Under the pieces are notes generated by a model. That model did no database searches. It saw only the letters and a program-made list of their open reading frames with translations, and was not told the origin of the DNA. The translations under genes and the position numbers were made by a program. Positions 33,431 through 44,899 of a DNA stretch of 64,000 bases are shown here, piece by piece. The stretch's first letter is position 1. Each line of letters starts with the position of its first letter. This stretch comes from Welwitschia mirabilis (lineage: Eukaryota > Gnetophyta > Gnetopsida > Welwitschiales), in contig JBOZIK010000001.1 of assembly GCA_051453625.1 (NCBI GenBank), positions 83,806,631 through 83,870,630 on the forward strand. Reading direction: 5' to 3'.

Positions 33431-34650
33431 CAAACTCCATACCCATTAGATGCATAGGAACAAGCACCACCAATGCCTCCTTAATTGCCGATTAATAGTA
33501 TGTAGCCACCAACATCTTCTCCTTTGATAAATAAAACTTCACTGCCTTCACCTCCTCCATTTGCTTCTCCATCTCCTCCCCTACCTGCTGAGTCCAATTC
33601 ACCTATGTAATTACCTTCTTCGCTACCTTCTTCACCAGTCCCATTAGCGACATATCTTAAAAAACCTAAAAGCCTAGAACATTTTCTTAAATTCTGCAAC
33701 ACTAGAAAAATAGCTTCTAGTTTTATTTATTTGGTCTCTGTAGGTTGAGTAAATGAAGAAAAAGATGTTTGAAAAAGATGAATGGGGATGCACCTTTTAA
33801 ATCACTCACAAAGATGAAAGAAATTAGGCTTCCAATCTAGGATTAGATATATCCACTCTACAAAAATGCTTAGATCTAGGTGAAACTCAGTAAAATGAGC
33901 TTCTCGGTCCATAGGAATTCAAGAAGAAGAAGAAGTATGTAAACTGAGGTGTATTGTTTTAACTTCCTTAGCATGTAAATGGGTTCGTCTATGATTCTGA
34001 TTTCTGGTATGATTGTTGCTCGGATTGTATTATTCACTAATAGAAACACTCAAAACAAGGTCATCAGACCAGTAGATAGGAAGAGGTGACATTGTTGGAG
34101 TAATCACACAGGGTGAAAGATCACCATTAGAAAGTAGCGCAAAACATAGTTAACAACATAGAAGATAAAAAAAAGGCTAGCAGTAGTGTATACAAAGAAG
34201 AAAGTGCACAAAATATGAAAAAATGGGGGCACTTTGATGAAAGGTAAAAAAGGCACAAGGAACACAGAGGACATGAAGCGAAAGAGAGAAAATGGTACAT
34301 AGCCAAGAACAAAAGAATTCAAATAGCATGCAATCCACTATGGATCACAGTCATTGCCCAAATGCAATGAAAACACATGCATACAGAGGACATGTCAGTG
34401 GAGGTGAAAGAGACTAGTGGAAAAGGATGTCAGTGTTTGAGTGAGAGGTGCTAGCTAAGACTACTAGCAACATCATAGAGGAAGGAAAACCATGTGCCAG
34501 AAAGTAGAAAAAGATATCACACAAGGGAGTGGATGCTTTTTAGAGAAAGAGAAGAGTAGCTAAGAAAGAAGGGGCAGTGCTTGAAAGCTCAGCACAGAGG
34601 CAAGAGTGGATGGCATTAAGGTAGGAAGAACAAAAGGAGAGAAGGCTAAA
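33431..34650. other. Unassigned region between two copia copies, with Pro/Ser-rich frame
   Basis: Less AT-rich than the surroundings. From 33506 to 33748 the plus strand has an 80-codon frame, very rich in Pro and Ser (PPTSSP, LPSPPPFASPSPPLP), ended by TGA and interrupted once by TAA at 33608; the minus strand is also open for 73 codons (33702-33481, Gly/Glu-rich). From about 34130 to 34650 the plus strand is markedly purine-rich. I recognise no domain. It may be captured host sequence, LTR, or leader of the next copia copy. Confidence 0.35.
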
Positions 34651-34750
34651 NNNNNNNNNNNNNNNNNNNNNNNNNNNNNNNNNNNNNNNNNNNNNNNNNN
34701 NNNNNNNNNNNNNNNNNNNNNNNNNNNNNNNNNNNNNNNNNNNNNNNNNN

Positions 34751-36398
34751 TCAAAATCATCCAAGGAGAATGATAAAGAAAGTAGTTAGATATCTTAACA
34801 CTGATGATGAGCTAATTGCATATGTTCTTTCAGTTACCCAGGAAATTCCTAAAGGTGTGGAATCTTTATCTTATTCAGAAACTGTTTCGTTACTGACTCC
34901 TCTAAATGGCTAATGGCAATGAATGAAAAAATGAATAGTCTTCGTAAAAATAACACTTGGAGATTGCGTGAACTTGCATCTCATAAATATCCTTTAAACT
35001 ATAAGTAGATCTACAAGAAAAAGGAAGGCATCCCCAGAGTTGAAAATGCAAGATGGAAAGCATGGTTGGTTATCAAAGGATACAACCAAAAAGAAGGTAT
35101 AGATTTTCATGAAATTTTTTCACCTATAGTTTGTCATGCTTTGATTTGTGTACTACTTGAATTTGTTATCTTATTTGACATGGACTTAAATTAACTCGAT
35201 GTCAAAACGACATTCTTACATGGAAACCTTAATGAAGAAATCTATATGAACTAGCCTAAGGGTTTTATAACCCTAAGAAAGAACGTTATCTGTGTTATTT
35301 AAAAAAATCATTATATGGCCTTAAACAAGCTCTTCAACATTGGTACAAGAAGTTTAATGCATTTATGATTGGATAAGGTTTTCACAAAATTTAATATGAT
35401 CACTGTATCTATTACCAGTAGTATTATGATAAATCCTTTGTATATTTGTTATTATACATTGATAACATGTTAATTTTATCATGCAATAAGTCTTTGATTA
35501 ATANNNNNNNNNNNNNNNNNNNNNNNNNNNNNNNNNNNNNNNNNNNNNNNNNNNNNNNNNNNNNNNNNNNNNNNNNNNNNNNNNNNNNNNNNNNNNNNNN
35601 NNNNNNNNNNNNNNNNNNNNNNNNNNNNNNNNNNNNNNNNNNNNNNNNNNNNNNNNNNNNNNNNNNNNNNNNNNNNNNNNNNNNNNNNNNNNNNNNNNNN
35701 NNNNNNNNNNNNNNNNNNNNNNNNNNNNNNNNNNNNNNNNNNNNNNNNNNNNNNNNNNNNNNNNNNNNNNNNNNNNNNNNNNNNNNNNNNNNNNNNNNNN
35801 NNNNNNNNNNNNNNNNNNNNNNNNNNNNNNNNNNNNNNNNNNNNNNNNNNNNNNNNNNNNNNNNNNNNNNNNNNNNNNNNNNNNNNNNNNNNNNNNNNNN
35901 NNNNNNNNNNNNNNNNNNNNNNNNNNNNNNNNNNNNNNNNNNNNNNNNNNNNNNNNNTTATACATTGATAACATGTTAATTTTATCATGCAATAAGTCTT
36001 TGATTAATAGGTTAAAATCTTAACTTAACCAGGAATTTAAAATGAAAGATCTGGATAAAGCCAAGGAAATTCTTAGTATGGAAATTTGTAGAGATCGTCA
36101 AGCTGGAAAATTGTTTCTCTCTTAAAGCAAATATATTTAGAAAGTTCTTAATAAGTTTAATATGTTAAATTTTAAACTTGTTTCTACTTCCTTCATTACT
36201 CACTTTAAATTATCTTCGGATTATTATCTAAAAACCAAAGAAGACATGCAGCGTATGTCAATCATATCTTATGCTAATTCTATTGGAAGTTTAATGTATG
36301 CAATGGTTTGCACTAGACCTGATCTCACATATGCTGTTAGTATCGTAAGTCGATACATGCATAATCTAGGAAAGAACCATTGGAATATTGTAAAATAG
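34751..36398 (+). mobile_element. Second copia copy of the same family, RT fragment
   Basis: Starts behind a 100-N gap with HPRRMIKKVVRYL-like sequence and follows the 27866-33430 element closely: NSLRKNNTWRL, KKKEGIPRVENARWK, KEGIDFHEIFSPIV, LDVKTTFLHGNLNEEIYM, LLYIDNMLILSCNK and, after a 454-N gap, the NFKLVSTSFITHFKLSSDYY stretch and SIGSLMYAMVCTRPDLTYAVSIVSRYMHN. It stops in mid-protein at about 36398 and passes directly into tandem unit D. RNase H, LTR and about 75 bp of the unit are missing, so a deletion removed the right junction. Confidence 0.85.
35452..36009. other. Gap with identical 52-bp flanks (probable false gap)
   Basis: The 52 bases before the 454-N run (35452-35503) are identical to the 52 bases after it (35958-36009), in the same orientation and in the same codon context (LYIDNMLILSCNKSLI). 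The related copia element at 27866 has this sequence once. The contig ends probably overlap and the N run should be closed. Confidence 0.85.
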
Positions 36399-37130
36399 AT
36401 TCCTCATTGCCTTGCCTGAGAAAGAAAATATTCGATTATATAGACAATAGAATCTATAAGTCAAACGAGAGAATCGTTCACAGCTCTTTAACTTTGTCAA
36501 AAGAAGTATGAAAAGATATTGTATTATTATGCATATATAAGGATTGGACTCTTTTCCAGAAAGAAACATCCATTCCTTATTACTAATCCTATATACGAAA
36601 GGCAAAGACTCCAGTAGCATAAACAGAGATATGCTGATGAAATAATTCTTATGTAATATGTTAAGTATTCTAAGCCACAAAGCTGAATAACCTCATTATT
36701 AAACCTATCGGATAATAAACATTCCAAAAATAAGGAACAAACATGATTCACCTATCGAACAAATTCAAATGGCTATTCTTCTAGCAGAATATGCAAGAAA
36801 CTAAAAGGCACATAAACAAAGAGACAGTGCCACAAAGAATTTGACCCCTGTGAGGAATCGTCCGTCCTTTGCTGCCTTTGCCTTTCCATCTATTATTGCA
36901 ACAACACTAAAAATCCTTTCCTCTTTCCATCTTTCCATGCTTTTGCGGAAATATCTAAAGATCTTTTCCTCTTTCCATCTCTTCATACTTCTCAAGAAAA
37001 AGTACCATTATAGAGACTCAACTACAAGATAGAAAAGTGGCAAAATAAAAAGGTCAAGCTTTTGCAAGTCTGTAGGAAACTTCTCAGAAATCTATACTTC
37101 TAATCCATCTGTGGGTCAAGCCATCTTTCT
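36399..37130 (+). repeat. 1.55-kb tandem unit, copy D, second part
   Basis: Resumes at CTCATTGCCTTGCCTGAGAA (equivalent to about 26338 in copy C) and is collinear to CCATCTGTGGGTCAAGCCAT (equivalent to about 27001-27020). It ends at about 37130; the remaining 400 bp of the unit are absent and unrelated DNA follows. Confidence 0.85.
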
Positions 37131-39428
37131 TTATGTTTGTTTATTTTCTTTGAGAGACTCTTTTTAATGGATGTTTTATTCATTTTTTTAAAAAAAAAAC
37201 AATTTTCAAGCATCTTATTAGTATTAAGATGTTAATTTCTCTACTCTCAATAAATCTCTTAGAAATTTAGAAAAATTGTCTTTCTCTGAATAGGAGGGAG
37301 GAGTCCACAAAGATTTCTTTTCAGTCAGAATGAAGGCTAGTTTTTCATTATCTTTAATGCTAAAATAGAACCTAGTAGGCTCTTAATAGCTTTAAGGTTA
37401 TGTATGCTTTCTTGCTTCTCTATTATTTAATTTGTAATTGGGATATTCCATTGTTTGTTTTGTATGTCAAAACCAAAGTCATTTCCAAAGGTAAAAGGAT
37501 TGTCCTTACCTTTTCTAGCATTTCTATCACTTGCAATTTTAATGTAAAAGGGCTATAAGGGAGGATATCTTAAGAAAAATAATAGTTGTTGATGATGGAA
37601 TCTGTATTTCGAAATTATTTAAATTAACTTTTTTTTCTTTATTTTGCTATAGTATACAAAATGTTAACATAGAAATATTATTTGAGTTTGTACTATTTAA
37701 ATAATTTTGTAGTCATAGTTTGTCTACCATATCTCTTGACCTAAAAATCAATCAAAGGATTGGCATATTGCTTTTGAAATTTCTAATTATTATAAAAATA
37801 TCTTATGAAGATAAAGAGTTTTAGGATAAATAAGAGTTTAGGACTTATGAATCATGTACATTTTGGGTTAATGATATAGGTCTATCATGATATTCTAATA
37901 ACACCTAATAGTGTTTAATGATTATGGGTTATACTCGAGGTTTATGGAATCATGATACCTTACACATTTTTTGTACTTATGTATGTGTAACGCATATGTT
38001 TCCTTTGTTTTGATGTATTCCATGTCATATTTATCCAAGTAACTTGATTTTCTTTTATATACCTCACGACATCTCAAGTACCTCTTCCTACATAGGTTAT
38101 GCCCATGGTCCTTTATCTTGATAATGTTTAGAATGACCCACAATTTTATTTCTTCTTTGCAAACACCATACCTCATGTACTCTTGGAATAGAGTAAAGAG
38201 ATTAAGCAACTATGTGATTTTTGTTGAAATAGCAAATACATAAAGATGGTTCACAAAAGAGAAATACAAAATAAGGTTTGTTTTAAAATAATTACATACA
38301 AGCATTTGAGTTATGCCTTAATACATGATTACATGATAAAAAAGAGCATATATAATCTATGTAAATGACTAATAATCATCACTGCCAAGAAATAAATAGG
38401 TAAAATGGTTATCTAATATAATAATAGACTTAGGGATATGAATATATGGGATATAGATAAATAATCTATCTATTTAGTATAGAAGGCTTATGATAGGACA
38501 CCTATGACCTAGATCTTATAGAAATATATGGACAAGAAGCTAAGTTTTAGAATTTCTAAACTAGTAAAGAAATATTCAAGTTTACCTTCTTTAGTTATGG
38601 TAATGTCAATCTTTACAACAAGTATTGCACCTTGATAGCATGAAAAAGTGTAGTTTATATTTCACATGTGATGTAGGTTTTACTAGTCATGAAGCTATTT
38701 CATATTTGAATTAATCCATTATGGCTTAGTCAATGTTAAGTAAATATTTCACTTTATATTTCACTTTGTTAACTTATTAAATCAAAAAAATTCCACTAGG
38801 ATTAGTACATGCTTGAAGGTCCATGGTTAAAGAAGCCACTTGGCATTAGGGATTAATTTGTAACTCCTTTTAACATTGCTTCTTTTCAAGGAAGATTTGT
38901 GATTTTTGAATTGATCATTAATAAGATTTTGCTGAAAGATGAAAAATAAGTCTTAATTTACTTTAAATACATTAAAAAATGTGTTAGCCACATGTGTTCC
39001 CCTTCAATGTAAGTTGTGGTTTTCATAGGAATCATCATCAACAAGAAAGAATGTAACTTATGATAAGATCATCACGTTTAAAGAAAATGTAAGCTATTTA
39101 AAGAAATGGTAATTGAGTGAAAACCAAAATAGATTAGAGTGATAACCAAATGAGAAATATCCTATATCTAAAGAGAATTATTAAGTACATAAACAGACAT
39201 ACTCAAAAGAAAGTCATACTCTCCTAACTTTGTGGTTGTGAGTTTGATTAACTATACCAAAAAATGAATTAAAAAAATAAATAATAATAATTAAATAAAA
39301 TAAATATAAAAATCACATCTCTGCATTTATAGGAGGAAATGAAAGGTAGTTCTATTATTTTTAGGGATAATATATGCACTTGAAAGTCATGCCTTCCCAC
39401 AACAATCAGAAGGCTTAGATGATATAGA
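37131..39428. other. AT-rich interval without recognisable genes
   Basis: No domain, LTR or tandem structure recognised. The longest simple frame is minus strand 38209-37922 (95 codons, Lys/Tyr-rich), without a known motif. Confidence 0.5.
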
Positions 39429-39613
39429 TATTAAAGATTTTTTCACTCCATAATTTCCATAAGTCACAACCTTTGGATATAAGTCATGACTTTTTGCCTA
39501 TAATTTCCATATGTCATGACCTTTGGATATAAGTCATAACTCTTTGTCACAAGACATTTCGAAGAAGTACTTTGGTAAAATAGATTTCATATCAGTGGTG
39601 CATAGATGCTTCA
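39429..39613 (+). repeat. Left LTR, 185 bp
   Basis: TATTAAAGATTTTTTCACTCC to ..ATAGATGCTTCA, matching 43920-44114. It contains two short repeats of the type CATAATTTCCATAAGTCAYRACCTTTGGATATAAGTCATRACT. Confidence 0.85.
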
Positions 39614-39615
39614 AT

Positions 39616-39630
39616 TTGGTACTAATACCA
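39616..39630 (+). other. Primer-binding site, degenerate initiator-Met type
   Basis: TTGGTACTAATACCA directly behind the LTR. Only TTGGTA is kept from the copia consensus, so the call rests mainly on position. Confidence 0.45.
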
Positions 39631-39719
39631 TTACTAGCACAAAATTCATGAATTAAAAAGGTTCTTAAAAAAATGAGTGGGAAAAATACTGAATCATCTA
39701 GAATGAGGTTGATTTCTAT

Positions 39720-40510
39720 TGTCATTCAATCTGAATGTGTATTTAATGCAGAAATTATTCTTACTAAATTTAATTATGTTGTTTGGGCATAGTTGATGAA
39801 GACCCATATTACTGAGAGGAAGAAAATCTCTTATAATTGTGGTAAGATAAAGATACCTACAAAATTTGAATATGCATATTAAAAATGATACACTAAGAAT
39901 CCAAAAGTGAAAAGATGGCTATTAATGTCCATGATCTAGAAATTATGAAGCATTACTTGCACTCGCCCACTACCTCTAAAATCTAGAATGCTCTATCAAA
40001 AGCTTTTTATAATGGAAGTGATGAGTTGCAAGTTTTTTTACTTAAACCTAAAGGCTTTCACTACCAAACAAGGTGAAAAGTCTTTTTCTGAATATTATCA
40101 ATAATTAGCTAAAGTTTTATGAGAATTGAACCATCGAGATGTAGTGGTCATGAAAGATCCTAAGGATATTCTACTATACCAAAAGTCCATTGAATGTCTA
40201 AGGGTGTACATATTTCTTACTAGATTGGATGGTTAACTTCAAGAATATTATGCATTAATTCAATGAGAGTAAGTACACTAAGAAACACTAAAGGTAAAGT
40301 CTAAAGATTTTGAAGCTTCTACGATGGTGACTCAAATTTGATCAAAGATAACGTATGATGTCAATAAGTCTACTTACAAATGCACCCATTATAACTTAAT
40401 GGGATATATTAAAGAGCATTTCTATAAGCTTGTGGAATATCTAGAATGATGGTATCATAATCAAGCTTTCAAGAGGAAGAATGCTAATAGGATCCAAGGC
40501 ATTACTATTG
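39720..40510 (+). pseudogene. copia gag relic
   Basis: NYVVWA-stop-LMKTHITERKK (the 'NYxxWxxxMxxxL..R.K' opening), then KSFSEYYQ, LNHRDVVVMKDPKDILLYQKSIE, RVYIFLTRLDG, and a zinc-knuckle relic near 40375-40434 reading YKCTHYNLMGYIKEHFYKL, in which only one Cys remains. The gag region is recognisable by these blocks in order, although the frame is broken about every 30 codons. Confidence 0.8.
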
Positions 40511-40589
40511 TTGAAACAAATATAAATAATGACATTACTAAAAGATCCTTTACATTAGTAGCATCTATAGATAATCATGGTAAGGTTTT

Positions 40590-42240
40590 TAATATTTTAA
40601 CACCTATTTCTAATAGTGCATGGATAATCAATTTTGGTGCTATAGATCATATGATATTTGATTCTAGACAAATCACACATCTTAAATCATCCTTCCAAAA
40701 TTTTTTTTCTACTACTAATGGTAATCAAGACTTCATTACTAGGGAAGACTTTTTAACCCTTACTAATACTTTGAATCTAGATTGTATTTTTGTTGTCCAT
40801 CCTTAGATTCCCCAAACAAAGAAGATGATTGGTTGTGATATTAGATGAGGAAAGTTGTACTACTTGGACCTAATTTCAAAAAGTTTCAAAAAGCTATACA
40901 AGGTTTTTATAGTAGATAGTTGTAAGGGAAGAAGTATAAACCTAAAATTTGGATGTAGCATTGACATCTTGATCATTCATTCTTTAGTTATCTAAAAAAA
41001 ATATTTTCTAGTTGATTTGAAAAGTTTGATGTTTATAGCTTTTGATGTAAGCTTTGTAATCTTGAAAAAAGTCATCAAACTTCATTTTCATTAATTTTAA
41101 ATAAAAGTCCTCATCCTTTTATGGTTATACATTCCAATTTTAGGGATCCATTCAAAATCCCAAATTTGAGTGGATCATGTTGGTTTATTACTCTTGTTGA
41201 TGATTGTACCAAAATGACTTAGTTATGCTCAATGAAGGCTAAAAGTGAAGTAATTTTATTATTTAAAAAATTTCATAAAATTATTAGAACTTAGTATAGT
41301 GCACAAATCCAAGTTCTACGTAATGATATAATAGAGAGCATTAGGACTCTAAACTTCAACAGTATTTAGAAGTGCATGGGATTATTAATCAGACTACTTA
41401 TGCCATTACACACCAACAAAATGGGGTTTCCAAGATGAAAAATCAACATTTACTAGAAGTTATTCATGATTCACTAATTAAATCCTATATTCCATTATCT
41501 TATTGAGGTAAATACTTACCACTGTAGCATATTTAATTAATCAAACTCCATTAAGAAATATTAACTTTTGAACACCATTCCAAGCCCTTAATGATGTTTT
41601 GATTACTTCGCATGTTTCTAATTTACCTCCTTATGTATTTGATTATGTAGTATTTGTACATATTCATAAGCATCAACATAACAAGTTGGATTCATGAGAT
41701 CTAAGATGTATTTTTATAAAATATGCTATGCATCTGAAGGGCCACAAATGTTATCATCCTATAATATGATGAATGTTTGTAACATTGGATATAGTTTTTC
41801 ATGAAGACTTAATGTATTTTTCCTCTAAGTCTAAATTTTAGGAAAAGTACTAGAAGGAGATTCAGACTCTAGATTATTAGATTATTGAAAAATATGATGG
41901 TAATAATTTAGATATAAGTGGTATAGATTTTGATCATAATGTTAATAATCATTTAGAAGCTAAAGAAGTGATTGAATAAGAAAATTCATCAATCGAAGAA
42001 TCTGAGCCCCTCACTAATATATCACACCAATAATTTACCAAGGATGGTCCTGATCTAATACTTAAGCCTCCAAAAAAAGAACTACCAGAATGTCTTACCA
42101 AAGGTATTCCTAATCCTATGTATGAATGTAAACTTTCTAGTAACATTAAATCTGTTACGAGTTATTTTGTATCTAATCATAGGTTATCAAAATTAAATTA
42201 ATTATTTTTTAATTAATATCTACTGTAGATATTCCCAATA
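40590..42240 (+). pseudogene. copia protease and integrase relic
   Basis: AWIINFGAIDHMIFDSRQI at about 40619-40676 is the protease site: the usual Asp-Ser reads Asn-Phe. IGCDIR..GKLYYLDL follows (40828-40875). Integrase pieces are ILLWLYIPIL-type frameshifted core, INQTPLRNINF-stop-TPFQALND, then PPYVFDYVVFVHIHKHQHNKLDS, LRCIFIKYAMHLKGHKCYHP, VTLDIVFHEDLMYFSS and EIQTLDY (to about 41880). Catalytic residues cannot all be located because of frameshifts between 41080 and 41500. Confidence 0.85.
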
Positions 42241-43905
42241 GTATGTAATAAGACTTAACTAATTCAAGGTGGAAAGTTGCTATAAATAAGTAAACGAACT
42301 CTTTGCAAAAGAATAAAACTTATGACCTTGTTAATTATCCACTAGGAAACAATCTAGTAGGATGTCAATAGATTTACACTATGAAGTACAAAGCAAATGG
42401 CATGGTTGACATTTAAAGTAAGACTTATGATAAAAGAATATACCCAATCTTATGGGATTGATTANNNNNNNNNNNNNNNNNNNNNNNNNNNNNNNNNNNN
42501 NNNNNNNNNNNNNNNNNNNNNNNNNNNNNNNNNNNNNNNNNNNNNNNNNNNNNNNNNNNNNNNNATGGCATGGTTGACATTTAGAGTAAGACTTATGATA
42601 AAAGAATATACCTAATCCTATGGGAATGATTACACAGAGAAATTTGCACCTATAGCTAAAATCAACACTGTCTACCTCTTTCTATCCTTGGTAGAAAACT
42701 TAAAAAATGCCTTTTTACATGGAGACTTATCTAAAGAAATTTTAATGGAGTTTTCATTGGGATGCATGGCCTCAGAAAGGCAAAGTAAAAAGGTGTGTAG
42801 ATTGAAAAAATCATTGTATGAGCTAAAAAAGTCTCTACGAGCATGGTTTGGAAGGTTTACAAGTCTATGATAGCATTCGGATACCATCAAAGAAATTTAT
42901 AGCATACTTTAATTTTGAAAAAATAGTAGGATAAAATCACTACACTTATTGTATATTTGAATGACATCATGGTTACAAGGAATGATCTAGGAAAAAGGAA
43001 GGCTTTACAAGAGTATTTGTTCGAAGAGTTTGAAATAAAAGCCCTTGATTCCTTGAAATATTTTCTTGGGATCAAAGTGTTAAGATTCGAGAAACGAATT
43101 TTTTTTCTTAAAGGAAATATGCATTAGACTTATTGAAAGAGTCCTGAATGTCAATATGTCAACTAGTTGATACACCTGTGATTGAAGACTTGAAGTTATG
43201 TATTGAGTTAGACTAAATACTAGTGGATAAAGGAAGACATCAAAGGCTAGTAGTGAGACTGATGTACTTAGTGCACACTAGATCAGGTCTTGTCTATGCA
43301 TTGATTATTGTTAGCCAATTTATGCATAATCTAGGAGAATAACATATGAATGCACTCATGCATATTTTGAGGTATTTGAAGTCTATTTTTGAAAAGCAAA
43401 TACTGTTCACTAAAAGTATAGGTTGTCAGAGCATAAATGCATATACTAACACTAATTAGACTAGATCAATTGATGATAGATAACAAACTTCTAGTTATTT
43501 TACCTTTGTGGGTGATAATCTTATTACATGAAGAGGTAAGAAATAAAATGTTATTACTCGCTTAAGTAAAGAAGCTGAATTTAAAGGTATGGCACTGGGA
43601 CTTTATAAAACCTTATGGTTGAGATTACTTTTACAAGATTTGTTTTATCCACCTAGGCAAACAATTTAGATGTATTATGATAATAAAGATGCATGTAACA
43701 TTACCCATGATTTAGTTTAGCATGATTGAATAAAGCACGTTGAAGTAGAAAAATTCTTCATTAAGAAGAAGTCAGATGTAAATATTATGGAACTACTTAA
43801 AATTTGATCTAAGGTTTAATTATCTAATGTTTTCATTAATGTAGTATCAAATTTAGTGTTCTCAAAAAGCCTTAACAAATTAGGCATGTATGATATCTAT
43901 GCATC
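42240..43905 (+). pseudogene. copia reverse transcriptase and RNase H relic
   Basis: MAWLTFKVRLMIKEYTQSYGID (before the gap) and YTEKFAPIAKINTVYLFLSL (after it) open RT; ENLKNAFLHGDLSKEILMEFSLGC shows a deletion that removed about 10 codons before NAFLHG. VCRLKKSLYELKKSLRAWFGRFT is open. The YxDD region near 42950 reads as frameshifted YI-NDIMVT. RNase H pieces continue to 43900, ending in LGMYDIYAST-type tail just before GATGGGGAG, the polypurine tract of the right LTR. Confidence 0.85.
42397..42632. other. 100-N gap with near-identical 68-bp flanks
   Basis: 42397-42464 and 42565-42632 are the same 68-bp RT segment with four mismatches. Copia RT has this segment once, so the flanks are either two haplotypes placed side by side or a short duplication. 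Confidence 0.8.
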
Positions 43906-43919
43906 AACTTGATGGGGAG

Positions 43920-44114
43920 TGTTGAAAATTTTTTCTCTCCATAATTTCCATAAGTTATGACCTTTGAATAGAAGTCAAGACTCTTTGCCTCTAATTTTCA
44001 TAAGTCATGACCTTTGGACATAAGTCATGACTCTTTACCTCTTTCAAGTATAAGATGTTTTCAAAAAGCATTTTAGTAAAATAAATTTCATATTAATAGG
44101 GCACACATGCTTCA
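43920..44114 (+). repeat. Right LTR, 195 bp
   Basis: Starts TGTTGAAAATTTTTTCTCTCC directly behind the purine-rich GATGGGGAG and ends ..ACATGCTTCA. It matches the left LTR throughout, with the AAGTCATGACCTTTGGA repeats. Confidence 0.85.
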
Positions 44115-44899
44115 ATTATAGATGTTTTTATTAGCCTTACTTAGAATAATAGATATGTAAGCATAAATACACAGGCGGAAATGTGAAACAACCATCACAC
44201 TCTATAACATGCAACTCATACTTTACTTGAACAAAGAAGAACTTACTCAAGAAAATAAGAAAATTTGTGGAAATACACCTTCATTAACATAATCTCTATA
44301 GGAAATGAAAGAAATGTTAGAACTAGATGGATTCCATATCTAAATAAGAAATGGGAAAAAGGTTACAAATAGATCGATTCTTATCCATCTATCTCCAACA
44401 CATCTCAAATCTTCTTTACATATTACACATCTTTTTGAAAGGATTTATACCTTCCAGATCTTTATAGATTTCTTCATAGATGCTTTTTTATCACATTTGG
44501 CTAAAAATTTCTTGAAAAGACACTTTTACAAAGTAAATCAACCCTCATTTATTGAAGTTATTTAGTATCAGTACAAAATATTCTCATAAACTCATTCAAA
44601 AATATCTCTCTGAGTCATCTTAGTACTAGAAATTCCATAATCATTATAGCTCCATAAGAAGTTTGCATTGTGAAGCATCTATAAACATAAGCTGAACATG
44701 CCCATGAATAAAGCAAAAATATCTTAAACATGGAAAACTGACCATATCCAAAGAATTCATAGAAGTTCTATGAAGGTAGGATAGCTCCATGGCTTATAGA
44801 TTATAGTGAATGCATTCAAAATGATGAGATGTGGATTTCTGGTAAGGGAATCCATAGCATGCACAGATATAGCTTTAAAAATTAGATTTAAGTTTGTTA
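44115..44899. other. Interval without recognisable genes
   Basis: No transposon domain on either strand. It lies downstream, in minus-strand direction, of the possible exon at 45224-44900 and could be intron-like sequence of the same relic. Nothing else is supported. Confidence 0.35.

Larger units (their letters stand above)
39429..44114 (+). mobile_element. Ty1/copia retrotransposon with short LTRs, decayed
   Basis: LTR 39429-39613, primer site, gag, protease, integrase, RT, RNase H and LTR 43920-44114 in the correct order over 4.7 kb. Protein wording (WIINFGAIDHMIFDS, KLYYLDL, HLHKHQHNKL, NAFLHGDL) belongs to a different copia lineage from the two elements upstream, one that is widespread in seed plants. 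There are dozens of stops. A 100-N gap at 42465-42564 has near-identical flanks. The element lies outside the 1.55-kb tandem array. Confidence 0.9.

Noticed and set aside
37922-38209. 95-codon minus-strand frame
   Set aside because: No recognisable motif, no neighbour that supports a gene, and a length that can occur by chance in 64 kb.
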